DNA of 64,000 bases, from assembly GCA_965656445.1 (NCBI GenBank), contig CBFHKO010000003.1:1-64000 (forward strand), written 5' to 3'. Below are positions 36,203 to 45,042 of this stretch, one piece after another. This DNA is from JAHEJA01 sp965656445 (GTDB lineage: Bacteria; Pseudomonadota; Alphaproteobacteria; Rhodobacterales; Rhodobacteraceae). Each line of letters opens with the position of its first letter. The stretch's first letter is position 1. Position numbers and translations under genes: made by a program. The notes beneath the pieces were generated by a model. It searched no databases. It had not been told where the DNA came from and saw only the letters and a program-made list of their open reading frames with translations.

Positions 36203-36231
36203 TTGTCACACAACTGTTACGTTGGTGTCGC
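36203..36231 (+). promoter_or_regulatory. PhoB box upstream of pstS
   Basis: Three half-sites in 11-bp phase: TTGTCAC (36203-36209), CTGTTAC (36214-36220), GTGTCGC (36225-36231). A further CTGTCAT starts at 36197. This fits the Pho box consensus CTGTCAT-N4-CTGTCAT and lies 71-99 bp before the pstS ATG. Confidence 0.8.
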
Positions 36232-36301
36232 AAAAGCGTTGCAAACGAAAAATAGACAGGCCGCAGACAAACAAGACGTCTGACATACAAGGAGAAAGTA
36301 T

Positions 36302-37333
36302 ATGTCTTTTGTGAAATCATCTGTTTCAATCATCGCGCTTGGCGCACTTACAGCAACTGCTGCTGTTGCTCGTGACCAAGTTCAGGTTGCAGGCTCATCA
36401 ACAGTTCTACCATACGCGTCAATCGTTGCAGAAGCGTTCGGCGAAAACTTTGACTTCCCAACACCGGTTGTTGAATCAGGTGGCTCATCTGGTGGTCTTA
36501 AGCGTTTCTGCGAAGGCGTTGGCGCAAACACGATCGACGTTGCAAACGCATCACGCAAAATCAAAGACAAAGAAATCAAAGCATGCGCAGACGCTGGCGT
36601 AACTGAAATCGTAGAAGTTCGCATCGGTTATGACGGAATCGTATTCGCGTCTGACATCAACGGCCAAAACTTCGCGTTCCAGCCTGCAGACATCTACAAT
36701 GGTCTAGCTGCTGAATTGCCAGTAGACGGCAAAATGGTTGCAAACCCAAACAAAGACTGGTCAGAAGTAAACGCTAACTTCAAAGCTCAGCCTATCCAAG
36801 CTTACATCCCAGGCACAAAGCACGGTACACGTGAAGTGTTCGAAGAAAAAGTTTTGCTAGCTGGTTGTGAAGCAACAGGCGCAATGGCTGCGATCATGGA
36901 AATGAACGGTGGCGACGAAGATGCAGCAGAATCTGCATGTATGTCAGTTCGCACAGACGGCCGCTCAGTAGACATCGACGGTGACTACACAGAAACACTC
37001 GCGTCAATCGAATCTAACAAAGACGGCATCGGCGTATTCGGTCTTGCATTCTACGAAAACAACACAGACAAATTGCAAGTTGCAACTATGTCAGGTGTTA
37101 TGCCTTCAACAGAAAGCATCGCGACTGGTGAATACCCAGTTTCACGTCCATTGTACTTCTACATCAAAAAAGCACACGTTGGCGTTATCCCAGGTGTACA
37201 AGAATACGCTGAATTCTTCATCTCTGACGAAGTTGCAGGTCCAGACGGCCCATTGGCTGAGTACGGCCTAGTTTCTGACCCTGAGTTGTCAGCAACACAA
37301 GAAAACGTAAGCAACCTAGTTGTAATGAAGTAA
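36302..37333 (+). CDS. pstS: Phosphate ABC transporter binding protein PstS
   Basis: 343 aa with signal peptide (MSFVKSSVSIIALGALTATAAVA). Phosphate-binding motifs: VQVAGSSTVLPYASIVAEAF, VESGGSSGGLKRFCEG, DVANASRKIKDKE, YIPGTKHGTREVF and the C-terminal VGVIPGVQEYAEFF. Longer PstS of the roseobacter type. Codon use is strongly biased (GCA, TCA, CTA, GTA frequent) unlike pstC next to it, as expected of a very highly expressed gene. AAGGAGAAA precedes the ATG. Confidence 0.96.
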   Translation: MSFVKSSVSIIALGALTATAAVARDQVQVAGSSTVLPYASIVAEAFGENFDFPTPVVESGGSSGGLKRFCEGVGANTIDVANASRKIKDKEIKACADAGVTEIVEVRIGYDGIVFASDINGQNFAFQPADIYNGLAAELPVDGKMVANPNKDWSEVNANFKAQPIQAYIPGTKHGTREVFEEKVLLAGCEATGAMAAIMEMNGGDEDAAESACMSVRTDGRSVDIDGDYTETLASIESNKDGIGVFGLAFYENNTDKLQVATMSGVMPSTESIATGEYPVSRPLYFYIKKAHVGVIPGVQEYAEFFISDEVAGPDGPLAEYGLVSDPELSATQENVSNLVVMK

Positions 37334-37412
37334 GAGACTTGGCATTAGCCAAATTTAACAATAAACGTCTTGGCGAACGGCTGTTTGCCAAGACTTTTTC
37401 AAGAGGGGCGTT

Positions 37413-38882
37413 ATGACGAATTTGCTGCTGATCGGTTTGGTTTTAGTTTTGGCAATTGTTGCCTTTATCGTGACCAGAGCCAAGGCAACCACAGCCTCAG
37501 GACGTTCGTCCGAGCCGTTGCACTCTTTACCTCGATATTATGGTTTATATGGTGCTATTTGCGTCGCGTTGCCAGCGACGTTTTTATTTCTACTGTGGCT
37601 TATTGTTTCGCCGCTTTATCTAAGTAATTCTTTTGCATCCCAAATTACGCCTGACATGGTCCCTGATGGGGGATCAACAAGCTTGGTGATGTCTGATGTA
37701 TCGCGTATTGCCTCTGGTCTAAAATCAGCCAGTGATGGCGGTCTTATCACTTTAGACGACTTGAGTCGTGGAACGGACCTCACGTCCCTTGGTGAGACGT
37801 TAGAGACGTCTGGTGTCATTATGGGAGGCGCGTTGGATCCGTCGCTTTTGATGTTGGCAGTTGATTATACGACTGCGACCAGCAGTTCACACAGCCTCAA
37901 GATTCTCTGTGTTTTAGGTCTAGCCCTTGCAGGGTTTGCTTTTGCCTACATGCGGATCGCACCCGATTTTCGGGCTCGCAACCGAGTTGAGCAGGTTTAC
38001 CTAGGTGTCTTAATGGCGGCTGCAGCCTTGGCGATTTTGTCAACTGTCGGCATCGTGATTTCAATGTTGTTTGAGACTTTGAATTTCTTTGAACTGCACT
38101 CATGGAAAGATTTCTTCTTTGGTCTCAGCTGGGCGCCAAACTTTCATGGCGATAGTGCTTTGTCTATCCTGCCTCTCCTTTGGGGGACGATCTACATCTC
38201 GCTCGTTGCTTTGTTGGTTGCGGTTCCTATCGGATTGTTTGCAGCGATTTACTTGTCTGAATACGCGTCAAACTCTGTGCGCTCTTTCGCGAAACCCATG
38301 CTTGAGGTTTTGGCAGGTATCCCAACGATCGTTTACGGTCTTTTCGCCTTGATCACCTTCGGCCCGTTCTTGCGCGAATGGTTCGGCGAAGGTGGTGCTT
38401 TCGGTGTTGATTGGATGGGCGATGCTCGTTCGGTTGCGACGGCTGGTATCGTGATGGGCATTATGTTGATCCCATTCGTGTCCTCGCTATCGGACGACAT
38501 CATCAACGCGGTTCCTCAGGCGCTGCGTGATGGCTCCTACGGTCTTGGTGCGACGCAATCGGAAACAGTGAAACAAGTTGTTTTACCGGCCGCTTTGCCC
38601 GGTATCGTTGGTGCGATCTTGCTTGCGGCGTCCCGTGCCATCGGGGAAACGATGATCGTTGTTCTTGGTGCTGGTGCGATTGCGCGATTTGCTGGCAACC
38701 CGCTCGAAGCCCTCACCACAATCACGACCCGTATCGTGAGCCAATTGACAGGGGACGGTGATTTTAATAGCCCCGAAACCCTCGTTGCCTTTGCCCTTGG
38801 TTTGACCTTGTTTGTGTTGACCTTGGCCTTGAATGTCCTCGCACTTTATATTGTGCGTAAATATAGAGAGCAGTACGAATGA
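37413..38882 (+). CDS. pstC: Phosphate ABC transporter permease PstC
   Basis: 489 aa inner-membrane protein. N-terminal helices (LLLIGLVLVLAIVAFIV; CVALPATFLFLLWLIVSPLYL) and a periplasmic insertion up to about residue 160 extend the classical PstC. Transport core: LLWGTIYISLVALLVAVPIGLFAAIYLSEYA, PMLEVLAGIPTIVYGLFA and the EAA loop DGSYGLGATQSETVKQVVLPAALPGIVGAI. Overlaps pstA by ATGA. The core begins only near residue 220. Confidence 0.95.
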   Translation: MTNLLLIGLVLVLAIVAFIVTRAKATTASGRSSEPLHSLPRYYGLYGAICVALPATFLFLLWLIVSPLYLSNSFASQITPDMVPDGGSTSLVMSDVSRIASGLKSASDGGLITLDDLSRGTDLTSLGETLETSGVIMGGALDPSLLMLAVDYTTATSSSHSLKILCVLGLALAGFAFAYMRIAPDFRARNRVEQVYLGVLMAAAALAILSTVGIVISMLFETLNFFELHSWKDFFFGLSWAPNFHGDSALSILPLLWGTIYISLVALLVAVPIGLFAAIYLSEYASNSVRSFAKPMLEVLAGIPTIVYGLFALITFGPFLREWFGEGGAFGVDWMGDARSVATAGIVMGIMLIPFVSSLSDDIINAVPQALRDGSYGLGATQSETVKQVVLPAALPGIVGAILLAASRAIGETMIVVLGAGAIARFAGNPLEALTTITTRIVSQLTGDGDFNSPETLVAFALGLTLFVLTLALNVLALYIVRKYREQYE

Positions 38883-40207
38883 ACACGCCTGCACCCAAAA
38901 CATCACTTTACACGATTTCTGATCGCACCAAACGTCGGAACGCTTCTGAGCGTCGGTTCCGCCGCTACGGTCAAGCGGCCATCCTTGTTGGCTTAATGAT
39001 GCTCTTTGTCTTGGTCTACACGATTGTTTCTAAGGGTACTGGTGCATTTCAGCAGACCTTTATCACGGTTAATATTGAGCTTTTGGAATCCAAGCTGGAC
39101 AAAAAAGGCAATCGGAATATTGACGATATAAAAAAGGTTTCGACCTTCGGATATAATCCTCTCTTGAAGACTGCTGTTGAAAATGCGGTGACTGAGGCTG
39201 GAATTGAAACGACGCTCAAGTCCAAAGATATGGCGAAGATCATATCCAAGAGTGCTGTGTCTCAGATACGTCAAATGGTGATCGCAGATCCGTCTCTTAT
39301 TGGCCAGACAATCGAGATCAAGCTTTTGACGAATTCTTGGATTGATGGATATCTCAAGGGGCGCGTTACCCGTGAGAGTATCGCCAACAACAAGAACGTG
39401 TCCTCTGAACAATTGGATATGGTTGATGGCTTGCGTGAAGCCGGTATCGTCAAGAAAACGTTCAACCCCGCGTTTATCCTAGGATCAGATGCATCAGATC
39501 AACGTCCAGAGGCTGCCGGTATCGGTGTCGCTATGGTTGGGTCACTGTTCATGATGTTGGTGGTCTTGGCCCTTGCTCTTCCGATTGGGGTTGCCGCGTC
39601 CATCTACCTTGAAGAATTCGCTCCAAAGAACCGTATTACTGATATCATCGAGGTGAATATTGCAAATTTGGCCGCTGTTCCGTCGATTGTTTTCGGGATC
39701 TTGGGCTTGGCTGTGTTCATCAACATGATGCATCTGCCGCAATCTGCGCCTCTCGTCGGGGGCATGGTTTTGACCCTGATGACATTGCCGACAATTATCA
39801 TCTCAACCCGCGCATCGCTAAAGTCGGTCCCACCAAGCATTCGCTCAGCGGCACTTGGAGTAGGGGCGTCAAAAATGCAAACGGTGTTCCATCATGTTCT
39901 TCCGCTTGCTGCACCGGGTATTTTGACAGGAACGATCATCGGTTTGGCGCAAGCCTTGGGTGAAACGGCACCATTGTTGTTGATCGGTATGATCGGCTAT
40001 ATTGCGACCAACATGCCTGAAACAATCGCTCAGGGGCTTTTGTCGCCAAACTCGGCCATGCCCGCGCAAATCTACGAATGGGCCAAACGTGCCGACCCTG
40101 CGTTTTATGAACGCGCTTGGGGCGGGATTATCATTTTGCTGGTTTTCTTGGTAACAATGAACACAATAGCCGTTATTTTGCGTCGCCGCTTTGAGCGTCG
40201 TTGGTAA
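38879..40207 (+). CDS. pstA: Phosphate ABC transporter permease PstA
   Basis: 442 aa. First helix ILVGLMMLFVLVYTIVSKG near residues 32-50, followed by a long charged periplasmic insertion to about residue 210 (many Lys/Glu; NRNIDDIKKVSTFGYNPLLK) that E. coli PstA lacks. Core: GSLFMMLVVLALALPIGVAASIYLEEFAP, NLAAVPSIVFGILGLAVFIN, EAA loop SAALGVGASKMQTVFHHVLPLAAPGILTG. RBS within the end of pstC. Confidence 0.95.
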   Translation: MNTPAPKTSLYTISDRTKRRNASERRFRRYGQAAILVGLMMLFVLVYTIVSKGTGAFQQTFITVNIELLESKLDKKGNRNIDDIKKVSTFGYNPLLKTAVENAVTEAGIETTLKSKDMAKIISKSAVSQIRQMVIADPSLIGQTIEIKLLTNSWIDGYLKGRVTRESIANNKNVSSEQLDMVDGLREAGIVKKTFNPAFILGSDASDQRPEAAGIGVAMVGSLFMMLVVLALALPIGVAASIYLEEFAPKNRITDIIEVNIANLAAVPSIVFGILGLAVFINMMHLPQSAPLVGGMVLTLMTLPTIIISTRASLKSVPPSIRSAALGVGASKMQTVFHHVLPLAAPGILTGTIIGLAQALGETAPLLLIGMIGYIATNMPETIAQGLLSPNSAMPAQIYEWAKRADPAFYERAWGGIIILLVFLVTMNTIAVILRRRFERRW

Positions 40208-40246
40208 GTAGAACAAGACCTACGTTAGAGAACACTGGAGACTTCC

Positions 40247-41014
40247 GTGACTGAACACAGTATAAAAATCAACGCAAACAAAGTGAATGTCCACTATGGG
40301 GACGCGCACGCAATCAAAGACGTTGATGTCGCGATCCAAGACAAAACAGTGACCGCATTTATTGGTCCGTCTGGCTGCGGTAAGTCAACTTTCTTGCGCT
40401 GTTTGAACCGTATGAACGACACGATTGATATTTGTCGCGTGACAGGTGAAATCACTCTTGAAGGTGAGGACATTTATGACGCCAAAGTTGACCCTGTTCA
40501 GCTTCGCGCCAAAGTGGGCATGGTCTTTCAGAAACCAAATCCGTTTCCAAAATCGATCTATGACAACATCGCCTATGGGCCGCGTATCCACGGGTTAGCG
40601 AAATCCAAAGCCGACCTTGACGAGATCGTCGAAAAATCCCTTCGCAGTGCCGCGATCTGGGACGAAGTCAAAGACCGCCTTGACGCGCCTGGAACAGGCC
40701 TTTCTGGTGGTCAGCAGCAACGTATTTGTATTGCACGCGCTGTTGCAACGGCACCTGAAGTATTGTTGATGGATGAGCCGTGTTCTGCGCTCGACCCAAT
40801 TGCAACGGCACAGGTCGAAGAATTGATTGACGAACTACGTGCAAATTATTCTGTTGTGATCGTGACCCACTCAATGCAACAGGCCGCGCGCGTGAGCCAG
40901 AAAACGGCTTTTTTCCATTTGGGAAGCTTAGTTGAATTTGACGACACGACTAAGATTTTTACAAATCCCGTAGATCCACGCACCGAAAGCTACATCACCG
41001 GTCGTATCGGATAG
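40247..41014 (+). CDS. pstB: Phosphate ABC transporter ATPase PstB
   Basis: 255 aa. GTG start with GGAGA upstream. Walker A GPSGCGKST near residue 43, FLRCLNRMNDTI, Q-loop VGMVFQKPNPFPKSIYDNIAYGPR, signature LSGGQQQRICIARAV, Walker B LLMDEPCSALDPIAT, and VIVTHSMQQAARVSQKTAFFHLGSLVE. All typical of PstB. Confidence 0.97.
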   Translation: MTEHSIKINANKVNVHYGDAHAIKDVDVAIQDKTVTAFIGPSGCGKSTFLRCLNRMNDTIDICRVTGEITLEGEDIYDAKVDPVQLRAKVGMVFQKPNPFPKSIYDNIAYGPRIHGLAKSKADLDEIVEKSLRSAAIWDEVKDRLDAPGTGLSGGQQQRICIARAVATAPEVLLMDEPCSALDPIATAQVEELIDELRANYSVVIVTHSMQQAARVSQKTAFFHLGSLVEFDDTTKIFTNPVDPRTESYITGRIG

Positions 41015-41023
41015 GAGAGTACT

Positions 41024-41743
41024 ATGAATAATAATCAACATATTCGCTCATCATTTGATCGCGACCTTGAAAAAATCCAAGCGCAAATGTTGAAAATGGG
41101 TGGCTTGGTCGAGCAAGCCATTCTTGAATCCGCAAAGTCATTTGAAACGCGCGACACTGAGCTTGCCGATCTCGTACGTAGCCGTGACAAAGTCATCGAT
41201 GAGATTGAAACACAAATTAACGAAGATGTGGCGCGCATCATCGCCTTACAAGCTCCGACTGCCAGCGATTTGAGAATGCTTCTGTCTATTCTTAAGGTGT
41301 CAGGAAACCTTGAGCGTATTGGCGATTACTCGAAAAACATTGCAAAGCGGACGAACGTTTTGCTTCAGATGCCGCAAATCGACAATTCGTCGGTCGCTCT
41401 TCGTCGCCTATCCCGCGAAGTTCAAATGATGCTCAAAGATGCGTTAGATTCCTATATCAATCGTGATGCTGACTTGGCCGAGGACGTTATTGCGCGTGAT
41501 AAAGATGTAGATGAACTTTATAACGGTTTGTTCCGTGAATTCCTGACACATATGATGGAAGACCCACGCAATATTACTGCCTGTATGCATCTTCACTTTA
41601 TGGCAAAGAACATTGAGCGCATGGGCGATCACGTCACCTCAATCGCGGAACAAGTTGTATTTCTTGTCACTGGTGAAATGCCAAGTGAAGCCCGCGAAAA
41701 AGGGGATAAAACCTCTTCTGATATTGGTATGTCTCAGGACTAA
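41024..41743 (+). CDS. phoU: Phosphate uptake regulator PhoU
   Basis: 239 aa, all-helical, two PhoU repeats (DLEKIQAQMLKMGGLVEQAILES; DALDSYINRDADLAEDVIARDKDVDELYNGLF) each with the metal-binding E/D-x-x-x-D pattern, and the end AKNIERMGDHVTSIAEQVVFLVTG. Links PstB activity to PhoR. 9 bp after pstB and 4 bp before phoB. Confidence 0.96.
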   Translation: MNNNQHIRSSFDRDLEKIQAQMLKMGGLVEQAILESAKSFETRDTELADLVRSRDKVIDEIETQINEDVARIIALQAPTASDLRMLLSILKVSGNLERIGDYSKNIAKRTNVLLQMPQIDNSSVALRRLSREVQMMLKDALDSYINRDADLAEDVIARDKDVDELYNGLFREFLTHMMEDPRNITACMHLHFMAKNIERMGDHVTSIAEQVVFLVTGEMPSEAREKGDKTSSDIGMSQD

Positions 41744-41747
41744 GGTT

Positions 41748-42434
41748 ATGGCCGAAAAAGCAAAAATTTTGGTGGTCGAAGACGACATCGCGCAAAGCGA
41801 AATCCTAAGCTATAATTTAAAAGCGGCTGGGTATGACGTTTTCACAGCTGACAATGGCGAAGATGGAGTGTTGCTCGCATATGAGAACCTCCCTGATCTG
41901 GTGATTTTGGATTGGATGATGCCGCGTTTGTCAGGCATCGAAGTGTGTCGCCAATTGCGTGCCAAACCGGAAACACGCGAAGTGTCCATTATTTTGCTTT
42001 CAGCACGGTCTGAGGATGCGGATAAAGTTCGCGGCCTAGAGCTTGGCGCTGATGATTATGTTGCAAAGCCTTATTCCATCACCGAACTTATGGCGCGTGT
42101 GAAAACACAGCTGCGTCGCTCAAGGGCCAGTTTGGTCGGTGAAGTTATTGAATTCAAACATATAAAAGTTGACTCAGGGTCGCATCGCGTCTTTTGCAAG
42201 GATACCGAAATTGACCTAGGGCCAAAAGAGTTTCGTCTTTTAAGCGCTTTCATTGATAAACCGGGTCGTGTGTTGTCGCGTGAACAATTGTTGGATCAAG
42301 TGTGGGGGCGTGATATCTACGTCGAAAGCCGTACGGTTGATGTGCATGTCGGGCGTTTGAGAAAAGCCTTAACAAAACACGGCCATGACGATTTGATTAG
42401 AACAATTCGTGGCGCTGGATACTCTTTGGGCTAA
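41748..42434 (+). CDS. phoB: Phosphate-regulon response regulator PhoB
   Basis: 228 aa from the ATG at 41748, four bases after the phoU stop. Receiver domain with acidic pair in VVEDDIAQSE, phospho-acceptor Asp about residue 53 in LVILDWMMPRLSG, ILLSARSEDADKVRGLELGADDYVAKPYS. C-terminal OmpR/PhoB winged helix (EIDLGPKEFRLLSAFIDKPGRVLSREQLLDQVWGRD region; SRTVDVHVGRLRKAL; IRTIRGAGYSL). Activator of the Pho boxes described here. Confidence 0.96.
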   Translation: MAEKAKILVVEDDIAQSEILSYNLKAAGYDVFTADNGEDGVLLAYENLPDLVILDWMMPRLSGIEVCRQLRAKPETREVSIILLSARSEDADKVRGLELGADDYVAKPYSITELMARVKTQLRRSRASLVGEVIEFKHIKVDSGSHRVFCKDTEIDLGPKEFRLLSAFIDKPGRVLSREQLLDQVWGRDIYVESRTVDVHVGRLRKALTKHGHDDLIRTIRGAGYSLG

Positions 42435-42435
42435 G

Positions 42436-43332
42436 CTATCGGGGCAGGGCATCTTCGCCCTCGCTCCATGTGGCAAGCCAATCTCGAAACACTTTGACTG
42501 GCTCTGGCAAATGATCGGATGTCGGCCATACAAGGTGATAGGCTTTATCTGTTGTTCCATCACCGTCAAAGACTTGTACCATTTGGCCCGTCGCCAAATG
42601 TTCTTGAACCAAATACTGCGGCATCAAAGCAATCCCTTGACCATGTAAAACTGCCTGCATCAGTGTTGAAAACTGGTCATACACTGGGCCACTCGGCGCT
42701 TTGCCTGAGAACCCTTGTTTTGCAATCCAATCGGACCAAGCTGTAGGACGCGTTTCCATATGAAGCAGCGTGTATTTTTCCACTGCATTGGGATCAAATG
42801 TCGTGACATATGTTGGCGCGGCGACAGGCACCAAATATTCCGACATCAATTTGAGAGACGACACATGGTCCCAATCTGGCGACCCAAAATGCAAAGCTGC
42901 ATCAATCGGTTCTTGCGTGAAATCAAAGGGATGCAAACGCGTCAGCATGTTTAATGTGATCTCGGGATGGCGGCTGCTAAAGTCAGAGAGTTTGGGCATC
43001 AACCAACGCATCCCAAAAGCAGGAAGGATCCCCAAGGTCAGAGTTCCACCAGAGCGCCCAGAGCGAAGCGTTCGCGTTGCTGTTTCGATTTTGGTTAAAC
43101 CAGAGCGCACGTCCTCAATATAGGTTTTTGCCTGTGGTGTGAGGTAAAGCCTTTGTTTTTCGCGCCTTACGAGCTGAACTTCAAGTTGTTGTTCTAGCGT
43201 TTTGATTTGCCTGCTAATCGCGCCTTGAGTTTGCCCCAAGTCTTGAGCAACCGCCGAAGCCGTTCCCAAGCGATCCAACAAATCCAAAGCACGCAAGGCC
43301 GACAGAGATGGAATATTTTGAAACCTGTTCAT
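42436..43332 (-). CDS. LysR-family regulator divergent from gcdH (GcdR-like)
   Basis: 298 aa. N-terminal winged helix-turn-helix (SLSALRALDLLDRLGTASAVAQDLGQTQGAISRQIKTLEQQL), C-terminal ligand domain with GGTLTLGILPAFGMRWLMPKL and GIALMPQYLVQEHL, similar to GcvA-type members. Divergent from glutaryl-CoA dehydrogenase with 97 bp between starts, the usual layout for a LysR regulator and its target. Stop is one base from the phoB stop. Confidence 0.88.
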   Translation of the reverse strand: MNRFQNIPSLSALRALDLLDRLGTASAVAQDLGQTQGAISRQIKTLEQQLEVQLVRREKQRLYLTPQAKTYIEDVRSGLTKIETATRTLRSGRSGGTLTLGILPAFGMRWLMPKLSDFSSRHPEITLNMLTRLHPFDFTQEPIDAALHFGSPDWDHVSSLKLMSEYLVPVAAPTYVTTFDPNAVEKYTLLHMETRPTAWSDWIAKQGFSGKAPSGPVYDQFSTLMQAVLHGQGIALMPQYLVQEHLATGQMVQVFDGDGTTDKAYHLVWPTSDHLPEPVKVFRDWLATWSEGEDALPR

Positions 43333-43429
43333 ATATGATAATTTCTCATAAACTTGTGCGAAAATAGCTATATCATTTTGAAGTACAAGCTGTAAATTGA
43401 TTGAAACACAAACTTCTGAGGGTCACATT

Positions 43430-44650
43430 ATGAAAGATATTCCTAATCTCAAGGCGAAAGATGCCCCTGATCTTGGATCATTTGACTGGGCTGATCCGTT
43501 CTATTTGAACGATCAACTGACCGAAGAAGAAAGATTGATGGGCGAGAGCGCTCGTTCTTACGCGCAAGACAAACTCCAACCGCGCGTCATTGATGCCTAT
43601 AGAGATGAGATTTCTGCGCCTGAATTGTTCAAAGAAATGGGGGATATGGGACTGCTCGGATCAACCATTCCCGAGGAATATGGTGGGCTAGGGGCGGGAT
43701 ATGTGTCCTACGGGGTTATTGCGCGTGAAATTGAGCGGGTTGATAGCGGTTACCGGTCGATGATGTCTGTTCAATCTTCGCTCGTTATGTATCCCATTTA
43801 TGCCTATGGGAGCGAAGAGCAGCGTCAGAAATACCTACCAGGTCTAGCCTCAGGTGATTTGATTGGCTGTTTTGGTTTGACCGAACCTGACGCGGGCTCT
43901 GATCCAGCAGGCATGAAAACACGTGCGGAAAAAACCGCGACGGGCTACAAGATTACTGGATCCAAAATGTGGATATCTAATTCACCCTTTGCGGATGTGT
44001 TTGTCATTTGGGCCAAGTCCGATGCGCATGGTGGGAAAATCCGTGGTTTCATCTTGGAAAAGGGTCAACAAGGACTGTCAGCGCCCAAGATTGAAGGCAA
44101 GCTATCGCTGAGGGCATCTACAACTGGCGAGATCGTTATGGATGGCGTTGAGGTTGGTAAGGATGCATTATTGCCGAATATTCAAGGGCTTAAAGGTCCG
44201 TTTGGATGTTTGAACCGCGCGCGCTATGGAATTTCATGGGGTGTTATGGGGGCCGCTGAATATTGTTGGCACGCGGCACGTCAATACGGTTTGGATCGCA
44301 AGCAATTCAACCGTCCATTGGCACAGACACAACTGTTTCAAAAGAAATTGGCCGATATGCAAACAGAAATCGCGCTCGGGCTACAAGCTTCGTTACGGGT
44401 TGGTCGTTTGATGGATGAGGCAAATGCAGCACCTGAAATGATCAGCATGATCAAACGCAATAACTGTGGGAAGGCGTTAGACATCGCGCGCTTGTCGCGG
44501 GACATGCATGGTGGTAATGGGATCTCTGAAAGCTTCCAAATTATGCGCCATATGTGCAATTTGGAAACGGTGAACACCTATGAAGGAACGCATGATGTAC
44601 ATGCCTTGATTTTGGGCCGTGCGCAAACAGGGTTACAGGCGTTCTTTTAA
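43430..44650 (+). CDS. gcdH: Glutaryl-CoA dehydrogenase
   Basis: FAD enzyme that oxidises and decarboxylates glutaryl-CoA to crotonyl-CoA in lysine and tryptophan breakdown. 406 aa from the ATG at 43430 (GAGGGTCA upstream). Family pieces: FDWADPFYLNDQLTEEER, LLGSTIPEEYGGLGAGYVSYG, RSMMSVQSSLVMYPIYAYG, CFGLTEPDAGSDPAGMKTRA, GSKMWISNSP, and the active-site region NTYEGTHDVHALILGRA whose Glu is the catalytic base. The RYGISWGVMGAAE stretch is specific to GcdH. Downstream to 45042 the DNA is non-coding. Confidence 0.93.
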   Translation: MKDIPNLKAKDAPDLGSFDWADPFYLNDQLTEEERLMGESARSYAQDKLQPRVIDAYRDEISAPELFKEMGDMGLLGSTIPEEYGGLGAGYVSYGVIAREIERVDSGYRSMMSVQSSLVMYPIYAYGSEEQRQKYLPGLASGDLIGCFGLTEPDAGSDPAGMKTRAEKTATGYKITGSKMWISNSPFADVFVIWAKSDAHGGKIRGFILEKGQQGLSAPKIEGKLSLRASTTGEIVMDGVEVGKDALLPNIQGLKGPFGCLNRARYGISWGVMGAAEYCWHAARQYGLDRKQFNRPLAQTQLFQKKLADMQTEIALGLQASLRVGRLMDEANAAPEMISMIKRNNCGKALDIARLSRDMHGGNGISESFQIMRHMCNLETVNTYEGTHDVHALILGRAQTGLQAFF

Positions 44651-44945
44651 ATAGTTCAAACTTATCGGTCAGGGAGTGTTTTCCTTGGCCGCTGGGTCTG
44701 ATCGTTGAGATGTAACTATACATTTGTTTCAATTTTGTTAATCAGAGCCGGTGTCTTAAAGGCGCGATAGGGCGTCGGTAAGGTCTTGTTAAGCTTGGTT
44801 TAATAGGTAATCTGGTTTAATTAATTCTGTACAGAGTTGCGCATAATAAGTATTATGTTAATTATCCGTCACAATATTGTGCAGTTTTTCAATTTATGGT
44901 TTAGTAACTATTGTAACGATGGTACTGTGCAAGTAACCTACACAT

Positions 44946-44987
44946 ATAGCCGAATGGGTTAATAGTGTTGGATAGCCGAATGGGTTA
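44946..44987 (+). repeat. Perfect 16-bp direct repeat upstream of the LuxR gene
   Basis: ATAGCCGAATGGGTTA occurs at 44946-44961 and 44972-44987, with a 10-base spacer (period 26 bp). It ends 55 bp before the LuxR start. Direct repeats of this size at this place suggest binding of a regulator to two sites on one DNA face region, perhaps LuxR itself. The rest of 44651-45042 is A+T rich, non-coding, with a weak imperfect hairpin at about 44665-44692. Confidence 0.7.
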
Positions 44988-45042
44988 GCTTTGGAACTAA
45001 AGCGCACTAAAATTTATTCACAATTTTGTAAACAGGCCCAAT

